Source: an uncultured Roseburia sp. (lineage in GTDB: Bacteria > Bacillota > Clostridia > Lachnospirales > Lachnospiraceae). Taken from it: 38,125 nt of DNA. Shown piece after piece: positions 15,583 through 24,015 of this stretch (positions within the stretch are counted from its first letter, which is position 1; the number at the start of each line of letters is the position of its first letter). The notes under the pieces were generated by a model, which ran no database searches, was not told the DNA's origin, and worked only from the letters and a program-made list of their open reading frames with translations. Made by a program: the position numbers and the translations under genes. Location of the stretch: assembly GCA_947647505.1 (NCBI GenBank), contig CANSKO010000022.1:1-38125 (forward strand), read 5' to 3'.

Positions 15583-16519
15583 GTATGAAAAGACGTTTGC
15601 GTATCATTTTTTCCGCTGGCTGGGCGGAGAGAAGGATGCGTTTGTCGGAAATATGGAAATGCGTCCGCAAAAGGAGTACAGGGAAGAGGACGCGACGATT
15701 GAAGAGCGCATGAAAGACAGGCAGCAGGCAATTGCGGAAGTCTACGACAGCAGCCATAACCGGGAGCTTAAGTTTTTCGGCGCGCTTTATAAATGTTTCA
15801 GCATCGTATTCTGCATCGCCATTGTGACGCTTCTTGTCATTACCGTTTCGTATCTGCCGTCCGTGGGAGGCGTGCAAAAGCCGACGAACAATGAGGTTTC
15901 GGAGAAATACATTACAGACGGCCTTGAGGACACCGGAGCGGTCAATATCGTAACGGGCATGATTTTATCGTATCGGGCGTTTGACACGTTTGGGGAAACG
16001 AATGTGCTGTTTATTGCGACCTGCTGCGTGATGATTATGCTGATGGTGGACGAAGAGAAGATTCGGGATAACAGGGAGTCCAATGACCGAAACTTCGAGC
16101 CGAAAAACGACGTTATCCTACAGGTGATCGCGTCGCTTCTGGCGCCAATCGTATTCTTATTTGGCATATACATTATCCTGAACGGGCACCTTTCGCCGGG
16201 CGGAGGCTTTTCCGGCGGCGCGATGATTGGCGCGGGCATGATTTTGTATGTGGCTGCATTCGGGTTTGAAAAGACGGGACGCTTTTTTAATGAAAACGTA
16301 TACAAATGCGTAAAAGTAACGGCGCTGCTCTGTTACGGCTGTATTGTGACGTATTATTTTCTGACGGGGGCAAACGGCCTTCCCTGCCTGATACCAACGG
16401 GGGAAGCCGGGAAGATTTTAAGCGGCGGCATAACGCTTCCGATCAATATTTTTGTAGGTTCTGAGGTTGCATGCACCATGTACGCGTTTTATGCGCTGTT
16501 TCGCAGAGGAGGATTGTAA
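15557..16519 (+). CDS. mnhB: Fused MbhE-MnhB antiporter subunit
   Basis: This 320-aa membrane protein joins three parts. A hydrophilic N-terminal stretch of about 75 residues is followed by a membrane helix and an MbhE-like segment (GAVNIVTGMILSYRAFDTFGE, near residue 130). The C-terminal MnhB/MrpB domain (about 190-320) carries the hallmark HLSPGGGFSGGAMIGAG motif. The ATG at 15557 follows AGGAGGAGAAG; an earlier in-frame ATG lies in the overlap and has no such site. The hydrophilic N-terminal extension is not part of either domain as I know them. The stop codon abuts the start of the next gene. Confidence 0.88.
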   Translation: MSRIRKQSEYEKTFAYHFFRWLGGEKDAFVGNMEMRPQKEYREEDATIEERMKDRQQAIAEVYDSSHNRELKFFGALYKCFSIVFCIAIVTLLVITVSYLPSVGGVQKPTNNEVSEKYITDGLEDTGAVNIVTGMILSYRAFDTFGETNVLFIATCCVMIMLMVDEEKIRDNRESNDRNFEPKNDVILQVIASLLAPIVFLFGIYIILNGHLSPGGGFSGGAMIGAGMILYVAAFGFEKTGRFFNENVYKCVKVTALLCYGCIVTYYFLTGANGLPCLIPTGEAGKILSGGITLPINIFVGSEVACTMYAFYALFRRGGL

Positions 16520-16894
16520 ATGGGAGAGCATTTGCTTGTAAACTACGCAGAGGTTGTCGCAGTGGCGTTGTTTGGCATTGGATTTACCAATCTGCTGCTG
16601 CAAAAAAACATGATTAAAAAGATCATCGGCTTAAACATTATGGACACGGCCGTTTATCTCTTTCTTGCCGAAAAGGGCTATATCGAAGGGCATATGGCGC
16701 CGATTGTTGTAAACGGCGATTTGAACCCCGATACATATATCAACCCTGTGCCAAGCGGACTTGTGCTGACCGGCATCGTTGTATCTGTATCTGTGACGGC
16801 GCTGCTGTTGTCTCTGACGATTCGGCTCTACCGCAGATACCATACGCTGGATCTGGACGAAATTACGATGCGATTAAAGAAGGAAGGTCTGTAA
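16520..16894 (+). CDS. mnhC: Antiporter subunit C (MrpC/MnhC, NuoK-like)
   Basis: This 124-aa protein has three membrane helices homologous to NuoK of complex I. The second helix region NLLLQKNMIKKIIGLNIMDT and the PVPSGLVLTGIVVSVSVTAL segment are typical of MrpC. In the family, NuoK/MrpC subunits carry part of the lateral proton path next to the large antiporter subunits. GAGGAGG lies 7-8 bases before the ATG. It abuts its neighbours with no intergenic space. Confidence 0.92.
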   Translation: MGEHLLVNYAEVVAVALFGIGFTNLLLQKNMIKKIIGLNIMDTAVYLFLAEKGYIEGHMAPIVVNGDLNPDTYINPVPSGLVLTGIVVSVSVTALLLSLTIRLYRRYHTLDLDEITMRLKKEGL

Positions 16895-18385
16895 ATGGAA
16901 CTCATAAGAAATTTTCCCTGCCTTTCCATTCTGCTGTCGATGTTTTCCGCGATTCTCAGCTCGGCATTGAAAGGCAGGGGGGCAAGGCGTTTAAATACCT
17001 TCGTGGTAACTGCGGTCGGGGCGCTTTCGGCATGTACGCTGTATTTTACGCATGTGACGGGGCAAAGCTACGTGTATGTGATGGGGCATTTTCCGGCGCC
17101 GTTTGGAAATGAAATCCGCTTTGGCTCGTTAGAAGCGGGAATGGCGCTGTTTTTTTGCGTCATTATGCTGCTTTCGCTCAATGGAGGGCGGAAGAAGCTT
17201 GCTATGGATATCGATCCGTCAAAGGAAAATCTTTACTATATTATGGTGGATTTGCTGCTCAGTTCGCTTCTGGCGCTCGTCTACACAAACGACTTATTTA
17301 CGGCGTATGTATTCGTGGAGATCAATACGATTGCAGCCTGCGGCCTGATCATGATTATGGAAAGCGGAAGGGCGATTGAGGCGGCGATGCGGTATATGAT
17401 TATGAGCTTGCTTGGATCGGGGCTTTTCCTGATCGGCCTTTGCATGCTGTATGATATGACGGGGCATCTTCTGATGAGCAATATCGGCAGCAGCGTCCGC
17501 ATGATTGCGGAAAACGGCACGTATGTGATTCCGCTTCTGGTAACGATTGCGCTGATGGTTGTGGGGCTTGCAATTAAAAGCGCGTTGTTTCCGTTCCATG
17601 CCTGGCTGCCCGATGCGTATGGCTATTCGACGGTGTCTTCCGCCGCCATGCTCTCAAGCCTTGTCTCCAAAGGATACATTTTTTTGCTGATTAAAATTAT
17701 TTACCGCGTCATTGGATTTGATATTTTTGTAAACAGCAGAATTATAAACGTGCTGTTTGTGTTTGGCCTTGCCGGTATGATTATGGGCTCGACGAGCGCG
17801 ATCCGGGAGAATGACATCCGCCGGATGATTTCGTATTCTTCGGTGGCGCAGATTGGCTATATTTACATGGGATTCGGACTGGGAACTTCTGCCGGAATGG
17901 TAGCGTCTGTTTTTCATATTCTGGCGCACGCGGCGACGAAATCCCTTTTGTTTATTTCCGGCGTGGGGCTGACGGACGTATCCGGCGATCATAAAGAATT
18001 TATCGAACTGACGGGGTCGGCCTACCGCAATGTCTGCGCGGGGCTTGCGTTTACGGTCGGCTCGCTTTCTATGGTGGGCATACCGCTGTTTTCCGGCTTT
18101 ATCAGCAAGCTTTTGTTTTCACAGGCGGCGGTGCAGAGCCAGCTTAAAATGCTTCCGGCGTTAATTGTGCTGGCGGTCAGCACGGTTTTGAATGCAATCT
18201 ATTTTATGAAGACGGTGATTCGGATATATACGCCGGTTACAAGTAAATATGAATCGACTTCCATGAAAAAAAATGTATTGTATGCAGCTACGCTGTTTTG
18301 TTTTGTTGCGCTGAATGTCGGGCTTGGCATGTGTTCGCAGCCGATTACGGACTGGATTACGCAGGGCCTGTCCGTGTTTGCATAG
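16895..18385 (+). CDS. mnhD: Proton-translocating antiporter-like subunit 1 (MrpD/NuoN-like)
   Basis: This 496-aa protein has about 14 membrane helices and is homologous to MrpD and NuoL/M/N. The helix-5 Glu (AYVFVEI), the helix-7 Lys just before FPFHAWLPDAY, the helix-8 Lys in SLVSKGYIF, the His/Lys helix (HILAHAATKSLLF) and the helix-12 Lys in SGFISKLLF are present, so a proton channel looks intact. It is the first of four homologous genes in a row, and the one whose position directly after subunit C matches MrpD/MbhH. The start ATG directly abuts subunit C. Confidence 0.92.
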   Translation: MELIRNFPCLSILLSMFSAILSSALKGRGARRLNTFVVTAVGALSACTLYFTHVTGQSYVYVMGHFPAPFGNEIRFGSLEAGMALFFCVIMLLSLNGGRKKLAMDIDPSKENLYYIMVDLLLSSLLALVYTNDLFTAYVFVEINTIAACGLIMIMESGRAIEAAMRYMIMSLLGSGLFLIGLCMLYDMTGHLLMSNIGSSVRMIAENGTYVIPLLVTIALMVVGLAIKSALFPFHAWLPDAYGYSTVSSAAMLSSLVSKGYIFLLIKIIYRVIGFDIFVNSRIINVLFVFGLAGMIMGSTSAIRENDIRRMISYSSVAQIGYIYMGFGLGTSAGMVASVFHILAHAATKSLLFISGVGLTDVSGDHKEFIELTGSAYRNVCAGLAFTVGSLSMVGIPLFSGFISKLLFSQAAVQSQLKMLPALIVLAVSTVLNAIYFMKTVIRIYTPVTSKYESTSMKKNVLYAATLFCFVALNVGLGMCSQPITDWITQGLSVFA

Positions 18386-18397
18386 GAGGAGAGGAAG

Positions 18398-19870
18398 ATG
18401 GAGCATTTTTTGCTGCTGCCGGTATGTTTTCCGATTCTGGCCGGCGTCATGCTGTTGCTGAAAAAGGAATTTCGGACGAGAAATGCGCTGCTTGTATATG
18501 TGGGGACGGTCCTTTCGCTTACGGGCGCGTTTGCCTGCTACGCTGTTTTTGGAATCAAAGAGGGCTTGACGCTGTTTTATCTGACAGAGGAGTTTCCGAT
18601 TGTTTTTCGTCTGGATCTGCTGGGCAGATATTTTTCTCTGGCGCTTACGATCGTCTGGGTTCTTGCAGGATTTTTTTCGTTTGATTATATGGCGCATGAA
18701 AAGAAGGAGAAGCGCTATTTTGGATTTTACCTGATCGTGTTCGGCGTATTGCTGGGCCTGGATTTTTCCGGCAATCTGATTACGATGTATCTGTTTTATG
18801 AACTGATGACGCTGACGTCTTTGCCGCTTGTTTTGCATGCGCAGACGAAAGAAGCGATTATGGCGGGGCTTCGCTATCTGTTTTTTTCCTTTGCCGGCGC
18901 CTATATGGCATTGTTTGGCGTGTATGTGATCTGCCGTTATGGGACGACGCTTTCTTTTACGGCGGGCGGCGTGATTCCTCCTGCCGTGCTGGAAGAACAC
19001 AGGACGCTGTTTTTGGCCGCTTCCATGCTTATGCTGATTGGATTTGGCGTAAAAGCCGGGATGTTTCCGCTGCACGCATGGCTGCCGACGGCGCATCCGG
19101 TTGCGCCGGGGCCGGCGTCCGCCGTGCTTTCCGGCATTATTGTAAAGGGCGGCGTGCTGGCTGTGATCCGGGTCGTGTATCAGATGATTGGCGTCGATTT
19201 TTTAAGAGGGACCTGGGTGCAGACGACGTGGATGACGCTTGCGCTGCTTACGGTCTTTTTGGGCTCTTTGCTGGCGTTTCGGGAGCCTTTGCTGAAAAAA
19301 AGGCTTGCCTATTCAACGGTCAGCCAGCTTTCCTATATTCTGTTTGGGCTTTCCGTCATGCAGACGGAGGCGTTTGCGGGCGCGCTTTTGCACGTGGGCG
19401 CGCATGCGTTTATTAAGGTTGCATTGTTTTTATGCGCCGCTGCCATCATCTGTCGTACGGGCTGCAAACGCGTAGATGAGCTGCGGGGAATCGGAAGAGG
19501 CATGCCGATTCTGCTCTGGTGTTATACGATCGTATCGCTTGGCCTGATTGGAATCCCGCCTCTGAGCGGCTTTTTGAGCAAATGGCATCTTGCCGTCGGT
19601 GCGCTTTCTGCCGGAATTCCGGTATTTTCGTGGCTTGGCCCGGTTGTGCTTTTGGTCAGCGCGCTGCTTACGGCAGGGTATTTGCTGCCGATTACCATGC
19701 AGGGCTTTTTTCCGGGAGAGGGCTATGACGCTTCCCGGTTTGCAGGGAAAGAACCGTCGCGCCTTATGCTGCTTCCGCTGCTGATTTTTGCGGCGCTTAC
19801 GGTTATCCTGGGATGTTTGCCAAATGCGCTTACGGATGCGTTTGAGGCGTTCGCTGCGCAGATCATGTAA
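18398..19870 (+). CDS. Proton-translocating antiporter-like subunit 2 (NuoM/MrpD-like)
   Basis: This 490-aa polytopic protein is a diverged homologue of its upstream neighbour. Key residues are kept: Glu in LFYELMTLTS, Lys in GFGVKAGMFPLHAWLP, Lys in GIIVKGGVL, His and Lys in HVGAHAFIKVALF, and Lys in SGFLSKWHL. The PTAHPVAPGPASA loop is typical of the Proton_antipo_M family. A strong AGGAGGAGAGGAAG precedes the ATG, 12 bp after the previous gene. Which of the four homologues performs which step cannot be told from the sequence. Confidence 0.9.
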   Translation: MEHFLLLPVCFPILAGVMLLLKKEFRTRNALLVYVGTVLSLTGAFACYAVFGIKEGLTLFYLTEEFPIVFRLDLLGRYFSLALTIVWVLAGFFSFDYMAHEKKEKRYFGFYLIVFGVLLGLDFSGNLITMYLFYELMTLTSLPLVLHAQTKEAIMAGLRYLFFSFAGAYMALFGVYVICRYGTTLSFTAGGVIPPAVLEEHRTLFLAASMLMLIGFGVKAGMFPLHAWLPTAHPVAPGPASAVLSGIIVKGGVLAVIRVVYQMIGVDFLRGTWVQTTWMTLALLTVFLGSLLAFREPLLKKRLAYSTVSQLSYILFGLSVMQTEAFAGALLHVGAHAFIKVALFLCAAAIICRTGCKRVDELRGIGRGMPILLWCYTIVSLGLIGIPPLSGFLSKWHLAVGALSAGIPVFSWLGPVVLLVSALLTAGYLLPITMQGFFPGEGYDASRFAGKEPSRLMLLPLLIFAALTVILGCLPNALTDAFEAFAAQIM

Positions 19871-19882
19871 GGAGGGGAGTCT

Positions 19883-21358
19883 ATGAATGCGTTCTGGTTA
19901 TTTCTGGTGGTGCTGATTCCCTGTGTCGGCGGAGTGGTTACGCCGCTGATTCGATGGAAAAAACGAATCTATTGCATGCTGTATCTGGAAAGCCTTGTGA
20001 TTTTCAATTCGATTCTGGTCTGGCTGCTGCTTGTATTTCGCCCGCAGGAGGCGTTTACACTGGTGAATTTTACGGGAAATCTTGCGATTGCGTTTCAGCT
20101 TGACGGGCTTGGAACGATATTTGCCGGACTGGTTTCTTTTCTGTGGCCGTTTGCAACGCTGTATGCGTTTGAATATATGACAAAGGAAAAGCATGAACGG
20201 ACGTTTTTTATGTTTTATACGGCGACATACGGCGTTACGCTTGGAATTGCGCTGGCCGATAATTTTCTGACGATGTACTGCTTTTATGAGTTGCTGACGC
20301 TTGTCACGCTGCCGCTTGTCATGCATACGCTGACAAGAGAAGCGATTCTTGCAAGCCGCAAGTATCTTTATTATTCGATCGGAGGCGCGGCGTTTGCATT
20401 TATTGGCATGATTTTCGTGATTACGTACGGAGAAACGTCGGAGTTTATTCTGGGCGGCGTATTGGATGCGGCAAAGCTTGGCGGTGGGAAGAATCTTTTT
20501 CTGTTTATTTATGTACTGAGCTTTTTTGGATTTGGCGTTAAGGCTGCGATTTGTCCGCTGAATTCCTGGCTGCCGGAGGCAGGTGTGGCGCCGACGCCGG
20601 TTACGGCTCTTTTGCATGCCGTTGCCGTTGTAAAATCGGGCGCGTTCGCGATTATGCGCCTGACGTTTTACTGCTTCGGCGCAGAGTTTCTGCGCGGGAC
20701 CTGGGCGCAGCATTTGCTGCTTCTGGTCATTCTGTTTACGATTGTCTATGGCTGCAGCATGGCGCTGAGGGAGACGCATTTAAAGCGCCGCCTTGCGTTT
20801 TCGACGATCAGCAACCTTTCCTATATCCTGTTTGGCGTAGCGCTGATGACGCCTTTGGGACTGGTGGGCGCGCTTTCGCATATGGTCTTTCACGCATTTA
20901 TGAAAATCAGCTCGTTTTTCTGCGCCGGAGCGATTATGCACCAGACGGACCGCCACTACATTCATCAGTTAGACGGAATGGCCAGAAAAATGCCAAAGGT
21001 ATTTGCCATCTTTACGCTTTCGTCGTTTGCGTTGATGGGGGCGCCGGGACTGTGCGGCTTTATCAGCAAATGGAACCTTGCATCCGCGGCAATCGAAAGC
21101 GGCGGTCTGCTTTCTTATTTTGGCGTTGCCGCGCTGCTGCTTTCTGCGCTATTGACGGCAATGTATATGCTGAACATCGTGATCCGGGCCTATTTTCCGA
21201 AGACGGATTTTGACTTTTCTTCGATTGCAGACGTAAAAGACCCGAACTGGATGATGCTTCTGCCGCTCTTTGTTTTTGCCGTCGGCATTGTGGGATTTGG
21301 GCTTGGCTCGGCTCCTGTGACGGCGCTTTTTACAGCGGTTGCACAGGGAAGCTTTTAG
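19883..21358 (+). CDS. Proton-translocating antiporter-like subunit 3 (NuoM/MrpD-like)
   Basis: This 491-aa polytopic protein is the third homologue. Conserved sites include Glu in CFYELLTLVT, Lys in GFGVKAAICPLNSWLPEA, Lys in AVVKSGAF, His/Lys in HMVFHAFMKISSFF and Lys in CGFISKWNL. The loop after helix 7 reads NSWLPEAGVAPTPV in place of HAWLP-AHPVAP, so the usual His is an Asn here. It starts 12 bp after the previous gene behind AAGGAGGGG. It probably arose by duplication within the operon or an ancestral complex. Confidence 0.9.
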   Translation: MNAFWLFLVVLIPCVGGVVTPLIRWKKRIYCMLYLESLVIFNSILVWLLLVFRPQEAFTLVNFTGNLAIAFQLDGLGTIFAGLVSFLWPFATLYAFEYMTKEKHERTFFMFYTATYGVTLGIALADNFLTMYCFYELLTLVTLPLVMHTLTREAILASRKYLYYSIGGAAFAFIGMIFVITYGETSEFILGGVLDAAKLGGGKNLFLFIYVLSFFGFGVKAAICPLNSWLPEAGVAPTPVTALLHAVAVVKSGAFAIMRLTFYCFGAEFLRGTWAQHLLLLVILFTIVYGCSMALRETHLKRRLAFSTISNLSYILFGVALMTPLGLVGALSHMVFHAFMKISSFFCAGAIMHQTDRHYIHQLDGMARKMPKVFAIFTLSSFALMGAPGLCGFISKWNLASAAIESGGLLSYFGVAALLLSALLTAMYMLNIVIRAYFPKTDFDFSSIADVKDPNWMMLLPLFVFAVGIVGFGLGSAPVTALFTAVAQGSF

Positions 21359-21369
21359 GAGGAAATGTT

Positions 21370-23436
21370 ATGGAAGGATTATTTTTGGCAGTAATTCTCG
21401 TTCCGCTGTCCGGAGCTTTGGCAGCGTATCTTGCAGATCGAAAAGGGCGCGCCGCGCTGCGTGATCTGTCGGCTGCGTTTACGGGCATAGCGGAGTTTCT
21501 TCTGATGTGCGGGCTGGCGTTTTACGGTATGGGAAGCGAGCTGTATATACCCGAAATCTGCGGCATGGGGCTGCGCTTTACGCTGGATGGGTTTCGAAGC
21601 GTATATGGATTGACAGCAGCGTTTATGTGGATGATGACGCTGTTGTTTTCGGCGGAATACCTTGCGCATGAAACGCGGACGGGGCGGTATTACTTTTTTC
21701 AGCTTGTTACGCTTTCCGCAACAATGGGCGTATTTTTATCGGCAGATTTATTTACGACGTTTCTGTTTTTTGAAGTGATGTCGTTTACTTCTTACGTATG
21801 GGTGGCGCAGGAGGAAACGGAGGGCGCCTTAAAAGCCGCCGGCACATACCTTGCGGTAGCCGTTATTGGCGGCATGACGCTTTTGATGGGCCTGTTTTTA
21901 CTGTATCATGCGCTTGGCACGCTTGTGATAGCGGAGCTGCTTCCGGCGGCGGCCGCATGTACGGAAAAGGGCATGCTTTATATCGCCGGATGCCTGACGC
22001 TGGTCGGATTCGGGGCCAAAGCCGGCGCGTTCCCGCTGCATATCTGGCTGCCAAAAGCGCATCCGGTGGCTCCGGCTCCGGCGTCTGCGCTGCTTTCCGG
22101 AATTCTGACAAAGGCCGGCGTGTTTGGTATATTGGCCGTAAGCTGCAATCTGTTTTTGCATGACGCCGTCTGGGGGCTTTTTCTGCTTGGAATCGGGCTG
22201 TGCACCATGTTTGGCGGCGCGCTGCTGGCCGTGTTTTCCGTCGATCTGAAACGCACGCTGGCCTGCTCCTCCATGTCGCAGATTGGATTTATTATCATCG
22301 GCATTGGCATGCAGGGGATTTTGGGAGAGGAAAATGCGCTTGCGGCGCGGGGGACGCTTTTGCATATGGTCAATCATTCGCTGATCAAGCTGACGCTTTT
22401 TATGATCGCAGGCGTTGTGGTCATGCAGATCCATAAGCTGAACCTCAATGAGATTCGGGGATTCGGAAGAAAAAAGCCGCTGTTAAAAATCTGCTTTCTT
22501 TCCGGCGCGCTTGGCATATCCGGAATCCCATTTATGAACGGCTATGTCAGCAAAACGCTTCTGCATGAAAGCATTGTAGAAGGCATTGCGTCAGCCGGCG
22601 CGCTTACGGGATTTTTAAAAATGTCGGAATGGATCTTTTTAATCAGCGGCGGCATGACGCTTGCATATATGACCAAATTGTACGTAGCCGTATTTGTGGA
22701 AGAAAATCAGGACAAAAAAGCGCAGGAAGCCTTTGACCGGCAAACGCATTATCTGCGTCCGGCCAGCGCGTTTGCAATCGCAGGAAGCGCCGCGGTCCTT
22801 CCGGCGCTTGGCGTTCTGCCGCATCTGACGTCAGACCGCATCGCCGATCTGGGACAGGGATTTATGCACGTAGAAGGCCCTGTCCACAGCGTGTCCTATT
22901 TTAACCTCTCCAACTTAAAAGGCGGCCTGATTTCGATTGCCATCGGCATTGCGCTTTACGCGGGCATTCGAACGTTTCTGATGAAAAAAGAAAACGGCAT
23001 AACAATCTATAAAGACAGCTGGCCGAAATGGTGGGATCTGGAAACGCTTTTGTATCGGCCGCTGCTGCTCTCCGTGCTGCCATTTATCGCGGGCGTTCTT
23101 TGCCGCATATTAGACAGTCTGGTTGACTGGATGATTCTGGCGCTGCGAAAAACCATCTACCGCGACCGGAAAATTCCGCATGAGCTGGCTGAAGGGTCCG
23201 AATTTACACACCTGCTCGGGGCCACGCTGGATTTGCTGCGGCGCATAAAACGAAAGATTTTACGCCAGCCGCAGCCCGAACGGGAAGTCTCCTACGAGCA
23301 CCGTCTCGCCCTGTGGAGAGAAAAATTCATAGAAACAAACGCCATTATACAAAGAAGCCTCTCCTTTGGCCTTCTGCTGTTTTACGTAGGCCTCGTCTTC
23401 ACCCTGATCTACCTGCTGTATCTGGGAAGAAGCTGA
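21370..23436 (+). CDS. Proton-translocating antiporter-like subunit 4, long form (NuoL/HyfB-like)
   Basis: This 688-aa protein is the longest of the four. Its first 490 residues carry the same core: Glu in LFFEVMSFTS, Lys in GFGAKAGAFPLHIWLPKAHP, Lys in ILTKAGVFG, His/Lys in HMVNHSLIKLTLF and Lys in NGYVSKTLL. The final 170 residues hold two or three more membrane segments, a basic cytoplasmic stretch and a last helix. This recalls the C-terminal extensions of NuoL and HyfB-type subunits, which include a lateral helix, but I cannot show such a helix here. It is the last gene of the operon; AGGAGG precedes the ATG. Confidence 0.88.
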   Translation: MEGLFLAVILVPLSGALAAYLADRKGRAALRDLSAAFTGIAEFLLMCGLAFYGMGSELYIPEICGMGLRFTLDGFRSVYGLTAAFMWMMTLLFSAEYLAHETRTGRYYFFQLVTLSATMGVFLSADLFTTFLFFEVMSFTSYVWVAQEETEGALKAAGTYLAVAVIGGMTLLMGLFLLYHALGTLVIAELLPAAAACTEKGMLYIAGCLTLVGFGAKAGAFPLHIWLPKAHPVAPAPASALLSGILTKAGVFGILAVSCNLFLHDAVWGLFLLGIGLCTMFGGALLAVFSVDLKRTLACSSMSQIGFIIIGIGMQGILGEENALAARGTLLHMVNHSLIKLTLFMIAGVVVMQIHKLNLNEIRGFGRKKPLLKICFLSGALGISGIPFMNGYVSKTLLHESIVEGIASAGALTGFLKMSEWIFLISGGMTLAYMTKLYVAVFVEENQDKKAQEAFDRQTHYLRPASAFAIAGSAAVLPALGVLPHLTSDRIADLGQGFMHVEGPVHSVSYFNLSNLKGGLISIAIGIALYAGIRTFLMKKENGITIYKDSWPKWWDLETLLYRPLLLSVLPFIAGVLCRILDSLVDWMILALRKTIYRDRKIPHELAEGSEFTHLLGATLDLLRRIKRKILRQPQPEREVSYEHRLALWREKFIETNAIIQRSLSFGLLLFYVGLVFTLIYLLYLGRS

Positions 23437-23642
23437 TACTTTTCAGAAAAGCGCGAGGGCAGCATATAAAAATCCCATAAAGCGCCATGCAAACGCTTGC
23501 ATGGCGCTTCAAACTGTAGAGAAACGCTAAGATTTCCGTTCCCCACACTCGTATTTTTTCAACAGAACGGGTTTGAAGACACAGAATTTTCCGTCTTCTA
23601 CACCCAAACGCATCAGGCGCCATCTCAAAAGGGCCTTCGATT
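23437..23642. repeat. Hairpin-rich intergenic stretch after the antiporter operon
   Basis: This holds a perfect 13-bp stem (AAGCGCCATGCAA at 23480-23492 with its complement at 23497-23509) and a 4-nt loop. No T-run follows on the plus strand; on the minus strand a T-rich stretch begins several bases later. Further on, GAAGAC (23575-23580) and GTCTTC (23593-23598) form a second, weaker hairpin. The first hairpin may end the antiporter transcript, though it is not a textbook terminator. No gene is visible. Confidence 0.5.
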
Positions 23643-23902
23643 ACGCAGTCCGGGAGCGGCAGCGGTATAGGGGTCTGATCTGGCGACATTGTGAGAGGAT
23701 TTGCATTTTCCAAACAGTCCCGTCAATCCACAGGAATTTGCGGACAGGATGTCCGCGAAAGCTCTTATGCGCCAGGGATGGCGCGTTAAGAGCGGTTCCG
23801 TCGCATCAGACAATCCCAAACCGGGACTGTCTGGAAAATTCCAATCCACGAACACCGGAGCCGGATCAGCCCCTTATACCGCTGCCGCTCCCGGACGGCC
23901 GC
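23643..23902 (+). repeat. Structured repeat element, copy B (candidate ncRNA)
   Basis: An element of about 260 bp with its conserved core on the plus strand. The arms 23648-23721 and 23823-23896 are inverted repeats; the outermost 22 bp pair perfectly. The core holds a GGAA/TTCC closing pair (23733-23736 with 23796-23799). Hairpin 1 is GCGGAC-AGGAT-GTCCGC (23740-23756). Hairpin 2 spans 23761-23793 with hexaloop AGGGAT. Compared with copy A (7921-8178, read on its minus strand), the core is nearly identical and hairpin-2 stem changes are compensated on both sides (T to C with A to G, and A to G with T to C). Both loops end in T here and in C in copy A. The element lies upstream of, and separate from, the promoter of the ATP-grasp operon. 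Confidence 0.75.
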
Positions 23903-23946
23903 TTATCCCCTCCTCCCCCACATTTCCAAAAAATTCGGAAATTCAT

Positions 23947-23975
23947 TTTACAAATAAGCAGGAAATTGTTATACT
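23947..23975 (+). promoter_or_regulatory. Promoter of the ATP-grasp/MATE operon
   Basis: TTTACA (23947-23952) and TATACT (23970-23975) are separated by 17 bp, each with five of six consensus bases. The start codon follows about 40 bp downstream. It lies just outside repeat copy B. Confidence 0.75.
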
Positions 23976-24015
23976 GATCTGTAAAACAAAAAGAAAGCAA
24001 CCAGAGGAGGTCTAT

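Noticed and set aside
23701..24015. Upstream extension of the ATP-grasp frame
   Set aside because: It would run through structured repeat B and the promoter. The GTG at 24016 has AGGAGG and fits the family length.
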